Positions 46,745-56,401 of a stretch of DNA of 64,000 nucleotides are shown piece by piece. Each line of letters begins with the position of its first letter. Positions within the stretch are counted from its first letter, which is position 1. Location of the stretch: NCBI RefSeq assembly GCF_943373825.1, contig NZ_CALSBP010000002.1, forward strand, positions 1,415,501-1,479,500, given 5' to 3'. Source of the DNA: Aquimarina spinulae. Lineage in GTDB: Bacteria; Bacteroidota; Bacteroidia; Flavobacteriales; Flavobacteriaceae. The notes under the pieces were generated by a model, which ran no database searches, had not been told where the DNA came from, and saw only the letters and a list, made by a program, of their open reading frames with translations. Both the position numbers and the translations under genes were made by a program.

Positions 46745-47729
46745 CTTTACGCATCATCAATCTGCACACTGCGAAAATGGTGTTGTGTCTAATTTAATGA
46801 AACATAATGGTTTCAATGTTAGTGAACCCTTGGTCTTTGGTATTGGATCAGGTTTGTTATTTTGTTACATCCCATTTTTAATGGTAAATCATGCTCCGGC
46901 CCTTACTTATCGGGCAATGCCTGGCTTTATTTTTAAACGATTTGCAAAAAGAGTTGGTATAAAAATAAAACGAGAAAAATTTAAAAACCCTCAGAACGCT
47001 AAGGCACGTTTAGACGAAAATCTTAAGAAGAATAATCCTGTAGGGCTTCAAGTTGGGGTATATAACCTAATATATTTTCCTGACGAATATCGCTTTCATT
47101 TTAATGCTCACAACTTGGTTGTTTACGGAAAAAAAGAAGATTCGTATCTAATTAGCGATCCGGTGATGGAAACCGTTACAACTTTAACGGCAAAAGAGTT
47201 GGAAAAAGTGCGTTTTGCCAAAGGTGCTTTTGCTCCTAAAGGGCACATGTACTACCCTATCGATTTCCCTAAGGAGTTAGCTTTAGAAAAAGCTATAGTT
47301 CAAGGAATTAAACAAACTTGCAGAGAAATGCTTGCTCCAGTACCTATCGTTGGAGTTAAAGGAATTCGAACGGTGGCTAAATTAATTCGAAAATGGCCAA
47401 AAAAGAAAGGCACAAAAGTAGCCAATCATTATTTGGGACAAGTAGTTAGAATGCAAGAAGAAATAGGAACCGGTGGTGGTGGATTTAGATATATCTATGC
47501 TGCATTCTTACAAGAGGCTGGTAACCTATTAAAGAATGATACATTAATCGAATTATCTACAGAAATGACTGCAATTGGTGATTCGTGGAGAGATTTTGCT
47601 TTAGATGCTTCTCGCATATACAAAAACCGAAGCGCAAAAGATGATGCATATAACGATGTTGCTTTGCAACTAGACGATATAGCAAATCGAGAAGAAGTTT
47701 TCTTTAAAAAATTAAAGAAAGCGATTTAA
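46734..47729 (+). CDS. BtrH N-terminal-domain protein, candidate acyltransferase
   Basis: 331 residues from the ATG at 46734; a TTG at 46728 is possible. The N-terminus FTHHQSAHCENGVVSNLM carries the Cys and His pattern of BtrH, the butirosin enzyme that transfers an acyl group from an ACP to an amine. The fold is related to papain/C39 peptidases. A DUF4872-like C-terminal part (about 165-331) has YLGQVVRMQEEIGTGGGGFR. In this locus it could transfer the polyene acyl chain from ACP to the resorcinol. That specific role is inference. Confidence 0.8.
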   Translation: MEINFTHHQSAHCENGVVSNLMKHNGFNVSEPLVFGIGSGLLFCYIPFLMVNHAPALTYRAMPGFIFKRFAKRVGIKIKREKFKNPQNAKARLDENLKKNNPVGLQVGVYNLIYFPDEYRFHFNAHNLVVYGKKEDSYLISDPVMETVTTLTAKELEKVRFAKGAFAPKGHMYYPIDFPKELALEKAIVQGIKQTCREMLAPVPIVGVKGIRTVAKLIRKWPKKKGTKVANHYLGQVVRMQEEIGTGGGGFRYIYAAFLQEAGNLLKNDTLIELSTEMTAIGDSWRDFALDASRIYKNRSAKDDAYNDVALQLDDIANREEVFFKKLKKAI

Positions 47730-47743
47730 CAGCAGAATAAAGC

Positions 47744-48484
47744 ATGATTAAAATTGAACAATTATCTAAAAAATATAAAGGTGCAGATGCATATTCTGTA
47801 TCAGATTTAGATTTGTTTATCGATGAAAAAGAAATTTTTGGATTACTTGGCCCAAATGGAGCCGGAAAAACTACACTAATTTCGTTGTTATGCTCTTTAA
47901 TAAAACCTACATCAGGATCATTTACTATAGATGGTTTAACGTATAAAAAACCTAATCAATTAAAACAATTAATTGGTATTGTACCTCAAGAGTACGCCTT
48001 ATATCCTTCGTTAACCGCTAATGAAAATCTTCAGTATTTCGGTAGCATGTATGGCTTAAAAGGACAGCTATTAAAATCTAAAATAAGCCAGGCAATTGAC
48101 ACATTAGGTCTGTCAAAATTTGCTAACAAAAAAGTGAGTACATTTTCTGGAGGGATGAAACGTCGTATCAATTTAATCGCAAGTATTTTACACGAGCCTA
48201 AAGTATTATTTTTGGACGAACCAACAGTTGGGGTAGATGTACAATCTAAAAATGTAATTATTAAATACTTACAACTTTTAAATCAAAAAGGAACTACAAT
48301 TATTTATACATCGCATCATTTAAATGAAGCTGAAGATTTTTGTACTAAAGTTGCTATTATAGATCATGGAAAAATAATATCTCAAGGGAAACCACAAGAA
48401 TTAATTTCTAATCAAAAAAAGGCAAATAATCTTGAAGATGTATTTTTAGCCTTAACCGGGAAAGCATTAAGGGATCATGCATAA
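47744..48484 (+). CDS. ABC transporter ATP-binding subunit
   Basis: A 246-residue ABC ATPase with Walker A LLGPNGAGKTTL, signature STFSGGMKRR, Walker B KVLFLDEPTVGVD and the H-loop YTSHHLNEAE. It resembles the ABC-2/CcmA type. The next gene encodes the permease and overlaps by 8 bp. Probably exports the lipid-linked pigment or a precursor across the inner membrane. Confidence 0.93.
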   Translation: MIKIEQLSKKYKGADAYSVSDLDLFIDEKEIFGLLGPNGAGKTTLISLLCSLIKPTSGSFTIDGLTYKKPNQLKQLIGIVPQEYALYPSLTANENLQYFGSMYGLKGQLLKSKISQAIDTLGLSKFANKKVSTFSGGMKRRINLIASILHEPKVLFLDEPTVGVDVQSKNVIIKYLQLLNQKGTTIIYTSHHLNEAEDFCTKVAIIDHGKIISQGKPQELISNQKKANNLEDVFLALTGKALRDHA

Positions 48485-49745
48485 ATTATGGGCTTCTACA
48501 TATAAAGAGTTCTTATTGCTCACCAGAGATATTGGTGGTATTGCTATTTTATTTGTAATGCCAATTGTATTAATCATCACGATAACAATTATTCAGGATA
48601 GTAGTTTTAAAACGATTAGTGATACTAAGATCCCAATACTTCTTGTAAATAATGATAATGGTCTTGTTTCTGAGACTATAATTAACAGCTTAACAGAATC
48701 CAATACTTTTGAGGTCATTCAAAAAGATAAAGAGCAAGAAGCCAGAAATCTAGTGTTTAAGGGAAATTATCAACTCGCTATAATTATTCCAGAAAAGTTA
48801 TCATCAGACTTAGAGAAAAAAGTCAATCAGAATGTAGAGGGTATTTTATCAAAATTTGGTCTGGAAGAAGAAAAAGAGATTCGACCAGAAGAAACTATAT
48901 TAAATAAGGAGGTTAGACTATATTTTGATCCGGCAACTCAATTAACTTTTAAAAGTTCTGTAAAAAATGGTATTGATAAAATGATTTCTAAAATAGAAAC
49001 ACAATCTATTTACAAGGCTTTTCATGAACAAGTAGCAGAAGACGATACAGAGGTTATTTTTGAAACAGATAATTTTATCAGTTTTAAAGAAATAGCTCCA
49101 AAACAAGGAGACAAAGAGATTATTCCGAATTCTGCGCAGCACAATGTACCTGCCTGGACTTTATTTGCTATCTTTTTTATTATCGTACCATTATCTATAA
49201 ATATTGTAAAAGAAAAAAATCAAGGAACTTTTGTGCGATTAAGAACAAATCCTGTATCCTATGCAATAGTATTAGGAGGAAAAACTACAGTATATCTGGC
49301 TGTTTGTCTCATACAATTTACTTTAATGTTAGCTATAGGAGTGTTTTTATTTCCGAAACTAGGTTTACCAACATTAGATGTATCAGGAAGAATAGTAAAT
49401 CTATTTATTGTTGCTTTTTTTGCGGGCTTAGCAGCAATAGGTTTGGGGTTATTACTAGGAACTATTGCCAAGACACAAGAACAATCTGCTCCATTTGGAG
49501 CAACCTTTGTGGTTATCCTCGCTGCTTTGGGAGGTGTTTGGGTACCTGTTTTTGTAATGCCCAAATTTATGCAACTATTATCAAATATTTCGCCAATGAA
49601 TTGGGGTTTAAATGCCTTCTATGATGTATTTTTGCGAAATGCCAACTTTATAGAAATTGTTCCAGAAATAATATTACTTTTATTATTTTTTATAATAACG
49701 GCCTTAATTTCTATTGTTTATAATGAAAAGAAAAATGCAGTCTAA
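48477..49745 (+). CDS. ABC-2 type transporter permease
   Basis: A 422-residue permease with one N-terminal membrane segment (about 18-42), a large periplasmic loop (about 45-225) and five more segments to the C-terminus. GTFVRLRTNPVSYAIVLGGK and SPMNWGLNAFYDVFLRNANF are typical of the ABC-2 family. It forms the transporter with the ATPase just upstream and overlaps the next gene by about 23 bp. Confidence 0.9.
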   Translation: MHKLWASTYKEFLLLTRDIGGIAILFVMPIVLIITITIIQDSSFKTISDTKIPILLVNNDNGLVSETIINSLTESNTFEVIQKDKEQEARNLVFKGNYQLAIIIPEKLSSDLEKKVNQNVEGILSKFGLEEEKEIRPEETILNKEVRLYFDPATQLTFKSSVKNGIDKMISKIETQSIYKAFHEQVAEDDTEVIFETDNFISFKEIAPKQGDKEIIPNSAQHNVPAWTLFAIFFIIVPLSINIVKEKNQGTFVRLRTNPVSYAIVLGGKTTVYLAVCLIQFTLMLAIGVFLFPKLGLPTLDVSGRIVNLFIVAFFAGLAAIGLGLLLGTIAKTQEQSAPFGATFVVILAALGGVWVPVFVMPKFMQLLSNISPMNWGLNAFYDVFLRNANFIEIVPEIILLLLFFIITALISIVYNEKKNAV

Positions 49746-50184
49746 AAATAACAAAGAAATAAGTTTTACCAGCCAGGTTAGAGTACGTTTTGTAGAAACT
49801 GATCCCTTAGGAATTGTTTGGCATGGTAATTATATTCAATATTTTGAAGATGGCAGAGAAGCTTTTGGAAGACATCACGGTATTTCATATTTAGATCAAA
49901 AAAAATTTGGTTATGCAACGCCAATCGTAAAATCTAGTACAGAACATAAACTACCTTTACGATATGGAGATATCGCTACCATAAAAACAATTTATGTAGA
50001 TAGTCCAGCTGCTAAAATGATTTTTAGATATGAAATTTACAACCAAAATCATAAATTAGTCTGCACAGGAGAAACCGTGCAGGTGTTTGTTGAAGATATA
50101 GGGAATGGTGATTTATCACTAACAATTCCATCTTTCTTTATCAAATGGAAACAAAAAGAAGGCCTTATAAAATTGAATGAGTAA
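49723..50184 (+). CDS. 4HBT-type acyl thioesterase
   Basis: 153 residues from the ATG at 49723; an ATG at 49735 is as plausible. The 4-hydroxybenzoyl-CoA thioesterase pattern is clear: FVETDPLGIVWHGNYIQYFE with the catalytic Asp, then DGREAFGRHHG. It would release acyl chains from ACP or CoA, perhaps a proofreading function or supply of the free polyene acid. It is overlapped at both ends by neighbouring genes. Confidence 0.85.
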   Translation: MKRKMQSKNNKEISFTSQVRVRFVETDPLGIVWHGNYIQYFEDGREAFGRHHGISYLDQKKFGYATPIVKSSTEHKLPLRYGDIATIKTIYVDSPAAKMIFRYEIYNQNHKLVCTGETVQVFVEDIGNGDLSLTIPSFFIKWKQKEGLIKLNE

Positions 50185-51322
50185 GATTTACGCTTCATAT
50201 AATAATATAATATCATCACTTGGTTTTGACAGCGAAACTGTTGTACAGAATATTCATGACGAGAATTCGGGCTTGCGACGTATTGATGACAAAGACCTAT
50301 TACCAAGTCCATTTTATTCTTCAATTATAAATACCGAAGATTTAGCTGCTAGTTTTAAGCAATTAAATAATAAAGGGCAGTTCACCCGTTTAGAGAAGAT
50401 GATGATTTCTTCATTAAGTCAGGTTGTCAAAGCATCTAAAATTCCTTTAACAAATCGCGTTGGACTTATTATATCTACAACCAAAGGCAATATCGATGCT
50501 CTAAATAAAAACAATGGATTCCAAAAAGAACGAGCTTATTTAAGCACTTTAGGAAAAGTAATCAAAGAAACTTTAGGTTTTAAAAATGATGCAATAGTTG
50601 TTTCTAATGCGTGTGTTTCTGGAATTTTATCTATTGCAATTGCAAAACGCTATATTAACCATGGCACCTATGATGATGTTTTTATTGTTAGTGGGGATAT
50701 GGTAAGTGAATTTATAGTAACTGGTTTCAATTCGTTTCAAGCACTAAGTGATGAGCCTTGTAAACCTTATGATAAAGATAGAAAAGGGGTTAATATAGGA
50801 GAAGTTGCTGCCAGTATTTTGATTACTAATACCAAAAAAAGGTTATCAAAAGAAGCAGTTGCTATTTTGGGTGAAGGCTCGTGTAACGATGCGAATCATA
50901 TTTCTGGACCTTCCCGAACTGGTGAAGGTTTATATCGAAGTGTACAATCTGCTTTTAAAGAAGGAAATATTACGCATACCGACATTGATTACATTTCGGC
51001 CCATGGAACAGCAACACTGTTTAATGATGAAACAGAATCGATTGCATTTAACAGACTTAATTTAGGTAAAGTACCTTTAAATAGTTTAAAAGGCTATTTT
51101 GGTCATACATTGGGAGCCTCGGGATTAGTTGAAACGATTGTAGGGATGTATTCATTGCAAAAGAATACGCTATACACCTCATTAGGTTTTAAAGAACCCG
51201 GTACATCAGAACCATTAAACATCATTACAAAGACCACCCCAAAACAATTAAATATTTTTCTAAAAACCGCCTCCGGATTCGGAGGTTGTAATACCGCAGT
51301 TGTATTCCAAAAAATTAAATAA
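50177..51322 (+). CDS. Beta-ketoacyl-ACP synthase (FabF-like), second copy
   Basis: A 381-residue ketosynthase with Cys146 in VVSNACVSGILSIAIA, His276 in ISAHGTATLFND and His310 in KGYFGHTLGASG, so the triad is intact. It starts 8 bp inside the thioesterase gene. Sequence is well diverged from the other two ketosynthases here, which suggests a distinct chain-length or branch role. Confidence 0.9.
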   Translation: MSKIYASYNNIISSLGFDSETVVQNIHDENSGLRRIDDKDLLPSPFYSSIINTEDLAASFKQLNNKGQFTRLEKMMISSLSQVVKASKIPLTNRVGLIISTTKGNIDALNKNNGFQKERAYLSTLGKVIKETLGFKNDAIVVSNACVSGILSIAIAKRYINHGTYDDVFIVSGDMVSEFIVTGFNSFQALSDEPCKPYDKDRKGVNIGEVAASILITNTKKRLSKEAVAILGEGSCNDANHISGPSRTGEGLYRSVQSAFKEGNITHTDIDYISAHGTATLFNDETESIAFNRLNLGKVPLNSLKGYFGHTLGASGLVETIVGMYSLQKNTLYTSLGFKEPGTSEPLNIITKTTPKQLNIFLKTASGFGGCNTAVVFQKIK

Positions 51323-51339
51323 CTTATATTTATAAAAGT

Positions 51340-52401
51340 ATGTCAGTTCAAACTATAAAAGCTATAGACGCAATTCAGGAAGCACAAAAGATAGCCTTTG
51401 CACCTTTCGTTTTTCAAGCAACAATTTCTTTAAGAAAGCTTGGGGTTTTAAACCTTATTTTTGATAGAAGGAAAAAAGGAGGAATCACATTAGAAGATAT
51501 TTCCAAAGAATTATCTATTAGCAATTATGGTATCGGTGTTTTATTAGAAATTGCCGAAAGCTCTAATATTGTTAGTAAAAGTGAAGACAATACTTACGAG
51601 TTAACTAATATTGGTTATTTTTTAAATTATAATAAAACCGTTGATGTTAATATCAATTTTACAAATGATGTCTGCTATAAAGGGCTATATCATTTAAACG
51701 ATTCTATTAAAGAAGGGAAACCCGAAGGCTTAAAAGAATTAGGAAATTGGGATACCATATATGAAGGCCTATCACAATTAGATCCACAAATACAAAAATC
51801 CTGGTTTGAGTTTGATCACCATTATTCTGATGATATATTTCAGGATGCATTACAAATAGTTTTTAGAAAAAATCCAAAATTAATATTTGATATTGGTGCA
51901 AATACAGGAAAGTTTGCTATTAGTTGTTGCAATTATAATAATGATGTTTCTATAAAAATGATTGATTTACCTGGTCAATTAAAAAAGGCCCTTGCTGCGG
52001 TAAAAAACAATCAATTTGAAAACCGTGTTACCAGTCATGAAATAGATTGGTTATCCGAAAACCCAAAAATTCCAACTGGGGCAGATACTATATGGATGTG
52101 TCAATTTTTAGATTGTTTTTCTAAAGAAGAAATTCTAAAAATATTAAAAGTTTGTGTAGAATCTATGGATGACAACACAGAACTATTAATTATGGAAACA
52201 TACACCGACAGACAAAAATTTGATAATGCAAAATTTATCTTAGAAGCTACATCATTGTATTTTACAGTACTGGCAAATGGAAATAGTAAAATGTATAAAG
52301 CTACTGAATTGATTGAATTAGCAAACGAAGCCGGGTTAGTTATAAAAGAAGATTTGGCTGTAGGAGAATACCATACCATATTTGTCTGTAAAAAAAAGTA
52401 A
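51340..52401 (+). CDS. SAM-dependent methyltransferase with winged-helix N-terminus
   Basis: A 353-residue protein. Residues about 20-110 look like the dimerisation/winged-helix domain of plant-type O-methyltransferases (LEDISKELSISNYGIGVLLE). The class I SAM-binding motif is KLIFDIGANTGKFAISC (about 188-204), followed by IKMIDLPGQLKKA and VWMCQFLDCFS-like segments. It probably methylates the aryl ring or a hydroxyl on the pigment. Flexirubins often carry ring methyls, so C-methylation is possible too. Confidence 0.85.
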   Translation: MSVQTIKAIDAIQEAQKIAFAPFVFQATISLRKLGVLNLIFDRRKKGGITLEDISKELSISNYGIGVLLEIAESSNIVSKSEDNTYELTNIGYFLNYNKTVDVNINFTNDVCYKGLYHLNDSIKEGKPEGLKELGNWDTIYEGLSQLDPQIQKSWFEFDHHYSDDIFQDALQIVFRKNPKLIFDIGANTGKFAISCCNYNNDVSIKMIDLPGQLKKALAAVKNNQFENRVTSHEIDWLSENPKIPTGADTIWMCQFLDCFSKEEILKILKVCVESMDDNTELLIMETYTDRQKFDNAKFILEATSLYFTVLANGNSKMYKATELIELANEAGLVIKEDLAVGEYHTIFVCKKK

Positions 52402-52408
52402 CCGATTT

Positions 52409-53029
52409 ATGGAGTCTGGATTTTATATAAAATCATTCTGTCACATAAAAGATAATAAAATCTCTTTAAACGGATCTGTTATATATGACGATAAAGATGC
52501 TTTAGATTTTTTAGAATTTATTAAAGCAGCTTATAGAAGTTTTGACACTAAATATCCTAAATTCTTTAAAATGGATGGATTAAGTAAGCTTGCTTTTTTG
52601 GCATCAGATCTTATCCTGCAAGAAGAAAAATTAAATATAGAAGACGAAAATAACATTGCTATTGTATTTTCAAATAAATCATCTAGTTTAGATACCGATG
52701 AAAAACATCAGGAATCTATACAAAATAAAGACAATTACTATCCCAGTCCTGCTGTTTTTGTTTATACATTACCCAATATCTGTATTGGTGAGATTAGTAT
52801 AAAATATAAACTTCATTCTGAAAATAGTTTTTTTATCTTTGACAGCTTTAATGCCGAATATTTATCAGACTATACAAATAGTCTATTATCAGCAAATAAA
52901 GCTAATGAAGCTCTTTGTGGTTGGGTAGAATTTGATGGAGTAGCATATGACGCATTTTTATATCTGGTTTCTAGAGAAGGAACCACAATACATACTAAAC
53001 AAAATATAGTAAATTTATATAATACATAA
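52409..53029 (+). CDS. Truncated ketosynthase-like protein without the catalytic Cys
   Basis: 206 residues from the ATG at 52409; an upstream TTG overlapping the previous gene is less likely. It matches only the N-terminal half of ketosynthases: LSKLAFLASDLILQ, NIAIVFSNKSSSLDTDEKH and PSPAVFVYTLPNICIGEISI. Where the active Cys would fall the sequence is SFFIFDSFNAEYL, so no condensation is possible. Precedes the second ACP by one base. A structural partner for one of the ketosynthases is likely. Confidence 0.75.
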   Translation: MESGFYIKSFCHIKDNKISLNGSVIYDDKDALDFLEFIKAAYRSFDTKYPKFFKMDGLSKLAFLASDLILQEEKLNIEDENNIAIVFSNKSSSLDTDEKHQESIQNKDNYYPSPAVFVYTLPNICIGEISIKYKLHSENSFFIFDSFNAEYLSDYTNSLLSANKANEALCGWVEFDGVAYDAFLYLVSREGTTIHTKQNIVNLYNT

Positions 53030-53030
53030 T

Positions 53031-53288
53031 ATGGAGGTTTTAAAACAAGAACTAAAGGAAAACATTATTGAGCAATTAAATCTTGAAGATATTGCTGTTG
53101 AAGATATTGCTGATGACGATATTCTTTTTGGTGATGGTTTAGGTTTAGACTCAATTGATGCATTAGAATTAATTGTAATGTTAGATAAAAACTACGGTAT
53201 TAAATTAACCGACCCTAAAGAAGGACGTGAAATTTTTGCATCTATAGAAGTAATGGCAAAATACATTTCTGAACATAGAACAAAATAA
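53031..53288 (+). CDS. Acyl carrier protein, second copy
   Basis: An 85-residue ACP with the phosphopantetheine Ser in GDGLGLDSIDALELIVML. It differs clearly from the ACP at 42227. It is placed just before the ketosynthase/chain-length-factor pair, so it is probably the carrier of the aryl polyene chain. Confidence 0.93.
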   Translation: MEVLKQELKENIIEQLNLEDIAVEDIADDDILFGDGLGLDSIDALELIVMLDKNYGIKLTDPKEGREIFASIEVMAKYISEHRTK

Positions 53289-53305
53289 ATTTTATTTATA
53301 TTTAA

Positions 53306-54508
53306 ATGAGTAAAGGTGTTGCTATAACCGGAATGGGAATAATTTCTGCTATCGGAAACAATGTTGCAGAAAATTACCAATCACTTATTAATGGTAAAAA
53401 AGGAATCTCTAGAGTTTCTAAAATTGACACCATTCATAAAGATGATATTATGGTTGGTGAAATTGCATCTACAAATCTGGAGTTAGAACAACAATTGGGT
53501 CTAACTCCTGATAATAATTACTCAAGAACGGCTTTATTAGGTGCTATTGCTGCTAAGCAAGCAATACAAGATGCTAGAATTTCTGATATCGATACTTATA
53601 AAACAGGATTAGTTTCGGCAACCAGTGTTGGTGGGATGGATATGACAGAAACGTATTATTATGATTATCTTGAAAACAAAAGCACCCAAAAATATATCGA
53701 AGGTCACCATGCCGGAGATTCTACTCAAAAAATTGCAGAACAATTAGGAATCGAAAAAAGCCTGGTAACTACAATAAGTACGGCTTGTTCTTCTGCTGCA
53801 AACGCTATAATGCTTGGTGCCCGATTGATTAAGTCGGGAAAACTAGACAGAGTTGTTGTGGGTGGTTCTGATTGTTTGTCTAAGTTTACCATTAACGGGT
53901 TTAAAACTTTAATGATCTTATCAGACACGTACAATACTCCTTTTGATGAAAATAGAAAAGGACTTAATCTAGGTGAAGCTGCGGCTTTCTTAGTATTAGA
54001 ATCTGATGAAGTTATTGCTGCAGAAAAAAAAGAAGTATTAGGATATGTTAAAGGATATGGTAATGCAAATGATGCCTATCATCAAACTGCATCTTCAGAA
54101 AATGGAGATGGAGCAACTTTGGCAATGCAAAAAGCTTTAAAAGTTGCAGCATATACAGCAAATGATATTGATTACATTAATGCGCATGGGACAGCAACAG
54201 GAAATAATGATTTATCCGAAGGGCGTGCTATTCTAAGAGTCTTTGGTGAAGAAATTCCCGATTTTAGTTCTACAAAAGCATATACAGGACACACATTGGC
54301 CGCTGCAGGAGCTATCGAAGCTGTTTACGCAATATTAGCGCTTCAACATAATATCATCTATCCTAATCTTAATTTTAAAACTCAGATGAAAGAGTTTGAT
54401 ATTACACCACAATTAGAACTCAAAGAAAAAGAATTACATACAGTGTTGTCTAATTCCTTAGGTTTTGGAGGTAATTGTTCTACCATAATTTTTTCAAAAG
54501 AACAATAG
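53306..54508 (+). CDS. Beta-ketoacyl-ACP synthase, catalytic partner of a KS-CLF pair
   Basis: A 400-residue ketosynthase with Cys161 in TISTACSSAANAIM, His294 in INAHGTATGNND and His329 in AYTGHTLAAAGA. It is followed by a ketosynthase homologue without the active Cys, the layout of type II polyketide KS/CLF pairs such as ApeO/ApeC in aryl polyene synthesis. It would extend the p-coumaroyl starter. Confidence 0.92.
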   Translation: MSKGVAITGMGIISAIGNNVAENYQSLINGKKGISRVSKIDTIHKDDIMVGEIASTNLELEQQLGLTPDNNYSRTALLGAIAAKQAIQDARISDIDTYKTGLVSATSVGGMDMTETYYYDYLENKSTQKYIEGHHAGDSTQKIAEQLGIEKSLVTTISTACSSAANAIMLGARLIKSGKLDRVVVGGSDCLSKFTINGFKTLMILSDTYNTPFDENRKGLNLGEAAAFLVLESDEVIAAEKKEVLGYVKGYGNANDAYHQTASSENGDGATLAMQKALKVAAYTANDIDYINAHGTATGNNDLSEGRAILRVFGEEIPDFSSTKAYTGHTLAAAGAIEAVYAILALQHNIIYPNLNFKTQMKEFDITPQLELKEKELHTVLSNSLGFGGNCSTIIFSKEQ

Positions 54509-54566
54509 CAAAATTGTAAACAAAGGGGTAATACCTAATATACAAAAACTGTTTAATTAAAGAGAT

Positions 54567-55631
54567 ATGAGTGCAGTCTATATAACCGGTATCGGATCTA
54601 TTTCATCTCAAAAAACTTTTGACAATACCGAGTTTTTGAAAGAAATCAATACCTATACAGATAATGTGATTTCTGTGGTTAACCCAAATTATAAAGAATA
54701 TATTCCTCCTGCAGCAGCACGTAGAATGGCAAAAGGTATTAAAATGGGAGTTGTTGCCTCTAGAATTGCATTAGCAGACGCGAACATAGACAATGTTGAT
54801 GCTATTATTACAGGAACAGGAATGGGATGTGTTAGGGATTCAGAAAAATTTGTTAGTGCAATTATAGATAATAACGAACAATACCTCACTCCTACTTCAT
54901 TTATACAATCAACTCATAATACAGTTGGTGGGCAAATCGCTCTAGGGCTTCAGTGTAAAGGTTACAATTTTACATATGTACATGCAAGTGTATCTTTTGA
55001 ATCGGCATTATTAGATGCCCAATTACAGCTAGAAAATGATGAGGCCAATACTATTCTAATCGGAGGCGTTGATGAACATGGTGATCATACGATTACGATT
55101 CACAAGCTCATTAACCACATCAAATTAGAAAAAACCGATTCTACCAAAGTGTTGAATTCTAAAACAGAGGGAGCAATATTTGGTGAAGGTGCAAACTTCT
55201 TTGTCGTATCAAATAAAAAACAAGACTCGAGCTATGCCGAAGTTATAGCAGTACAAACCTATAATACATTATCAGAAACCGAAGTCTCTCATGCAGCTCA
55301 ACTATTTTTAGAGGATAACAACTTAGGTATTGACGATATAGATGCTATTGTATTAGGTAATAATGGAGATGTACAATACGATGCGTTTTACAATGAGTTA
55401 AGTCTAAATCTATTTAAAGACACACAACAGGTATATTACAAGCATTTATGTGGTGAATTTAATACCGCATCGTCTTTTGGAGTGTGGTTAGCTTCAAAAA
55501 TCCTGAAAACACAAGAATTACCAGAAGTAGTTAGGTTAAATAAAAAATCGACATCGAACTTTACTACTATTTTATTATACAATCAATACAGAGGAGAGAA
55601 TCATAGTTTCACTTTACTGCGTAAATGCTAA
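54567..55631 (+). CDS. Chain-length-factor-like ketosynthase homologue (Cys replaced)
   Basis: A 354-residue thiolase-fold protein, shorter than its partner. At the nucleophile position it has Ser141 in YVHASVSFESALL in place of Cys, and the second-half His-containing motifs are also degenerate (VLGNNGDVQYD where KS enzymes have AHGTGT; KHLCGEFNTAS for the last His). It should be catalytically dead in condensation and serve as the partner that sets polyene length. Its 3' end overlaps the next gene. Confidence 0.85.
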   Translation: MSAVYITGIGSISSQKTFDNTEFLKEINTYTDNVISVVNPNYKEYIPPAAARRMAKGIKMGVVASRIALADANIDNVDAIITGTGMGCVRDSEKFVSAIIDNNEQYLTPTSFIQSTHNTVGGQIALGLQCKGYNFTYVHASVSFESALLDAQLQLENDEANTILIGGVDEHGDHTITIHKLINHIKLEKTDSTKVLNSKTEGAIFGEGANFFVVSNKKQDSSYAEVIAVQTYNTLSETEVSHAAQLFLEDNNLGIDDIDAIVLGNNGDVQYDAFYNELSLNLFKDTQQVYYKHLCGEFNTASSFGVWLASKILKTQELPEVVRLNKKSTSNFTTILLYNQYRGENHSFTLLRKC

Positions 55632-56401
55632 ATTTTAAATCCGTAAATAGAATAACAGCACTTGCTTTTTTGGTTTTACATATAACCAATTACTCATTAG
55701 AAATACCGGTATGGTTTTATTTCTTATTGGCTTTTATATGGTTACTTATTACAATGGCTGGTTCTGGACTTATACAATGGAATTATCATTTCACTTCTCT
55801 TAATGCAAATAAGGATATAAAAAATAATCAAGTTGCTATTACTTTTGATGATGGGCCAAACCCCGAATTTACACCTCAAGTCTTAAAACTCTTAAAACAG
55901 TATAATGCAAAAGCTACTTTTTTTTGCATTGGCAAACACATTGAGATGTATCCCGAATTAATTAAAGAAAGTATCAAACAAGGGCATGTTATTGGTAATC
56001 ATACGTATTCGCACCCTAACTCTTTTGGTTTTTTAAAAACAGGAGAAGTAATTTCAGAGCTACAACAAACCAACGCTATAGTAAAAGAAGTAACCGGGCT
56101 AGCTATGCGACTATACAGACCTGCTTTTGGTGTAACAAATCCAAGAATTAAAAGAGCATTAAAAGTCACAGGATTACAACCTATTGGATGGAATATCAGA
56201 TCTCTGGATACAACATCCAGAAGTTCGGATAAAGTACTAAAACGAATAACTAAAAAACTATCCAAAGGTGATGTCATTTTACTTCATGATACAAGCTTAA
56301 AAACAATTATTGTTTTGGAACAGTTATTGTTATTTTTACAACAACAAAATATAGAATCGGTTACAATAGATTCTTTATTTAAGATAAAAGCATATGCCTA
56401 A
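55625..56401 (+). CDS. Membrane-anchored polysaccharide deacetylase-family protein
   Basis: A 258-residue protein with N-terminal membrane segments (about 10-50) and a NodB-homology domain: Asp75/Asp76 in VAITFDDGPNPEF, His126 and His130 in GNHTYSHPN, RPAFGVTNP and LLHDTS. The metal site is complete. A role in flexirubin production is not obvious; it could modify peptidoglycan or a glycan, or act as an esterase. Overlaps neighbours on both sides. Confidence 0.88.
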   Translation: MLNFKSVNRITALAFLVLHITNYSLEIPVWFYFLLAFIWLLITMAGSGLIQWNYHFTSLNANKDIKNNQVAITFDDGPNPEFTPQVLKLLKQYNAKATFFCIGKHIEMYPELIKESIKQGHVIGNHTYSHPNSFGFLKTGEVISELQQTNAIVKEVTGLAMRLYRPAFGVTNPRIKRALKVTGLQPIGWNIRSLDTTSRSSDKVLKRITKKLSKGDVILLHDTSLKTIIVLEQLLLFLQQQNIESVTIDSLFKIKAYA

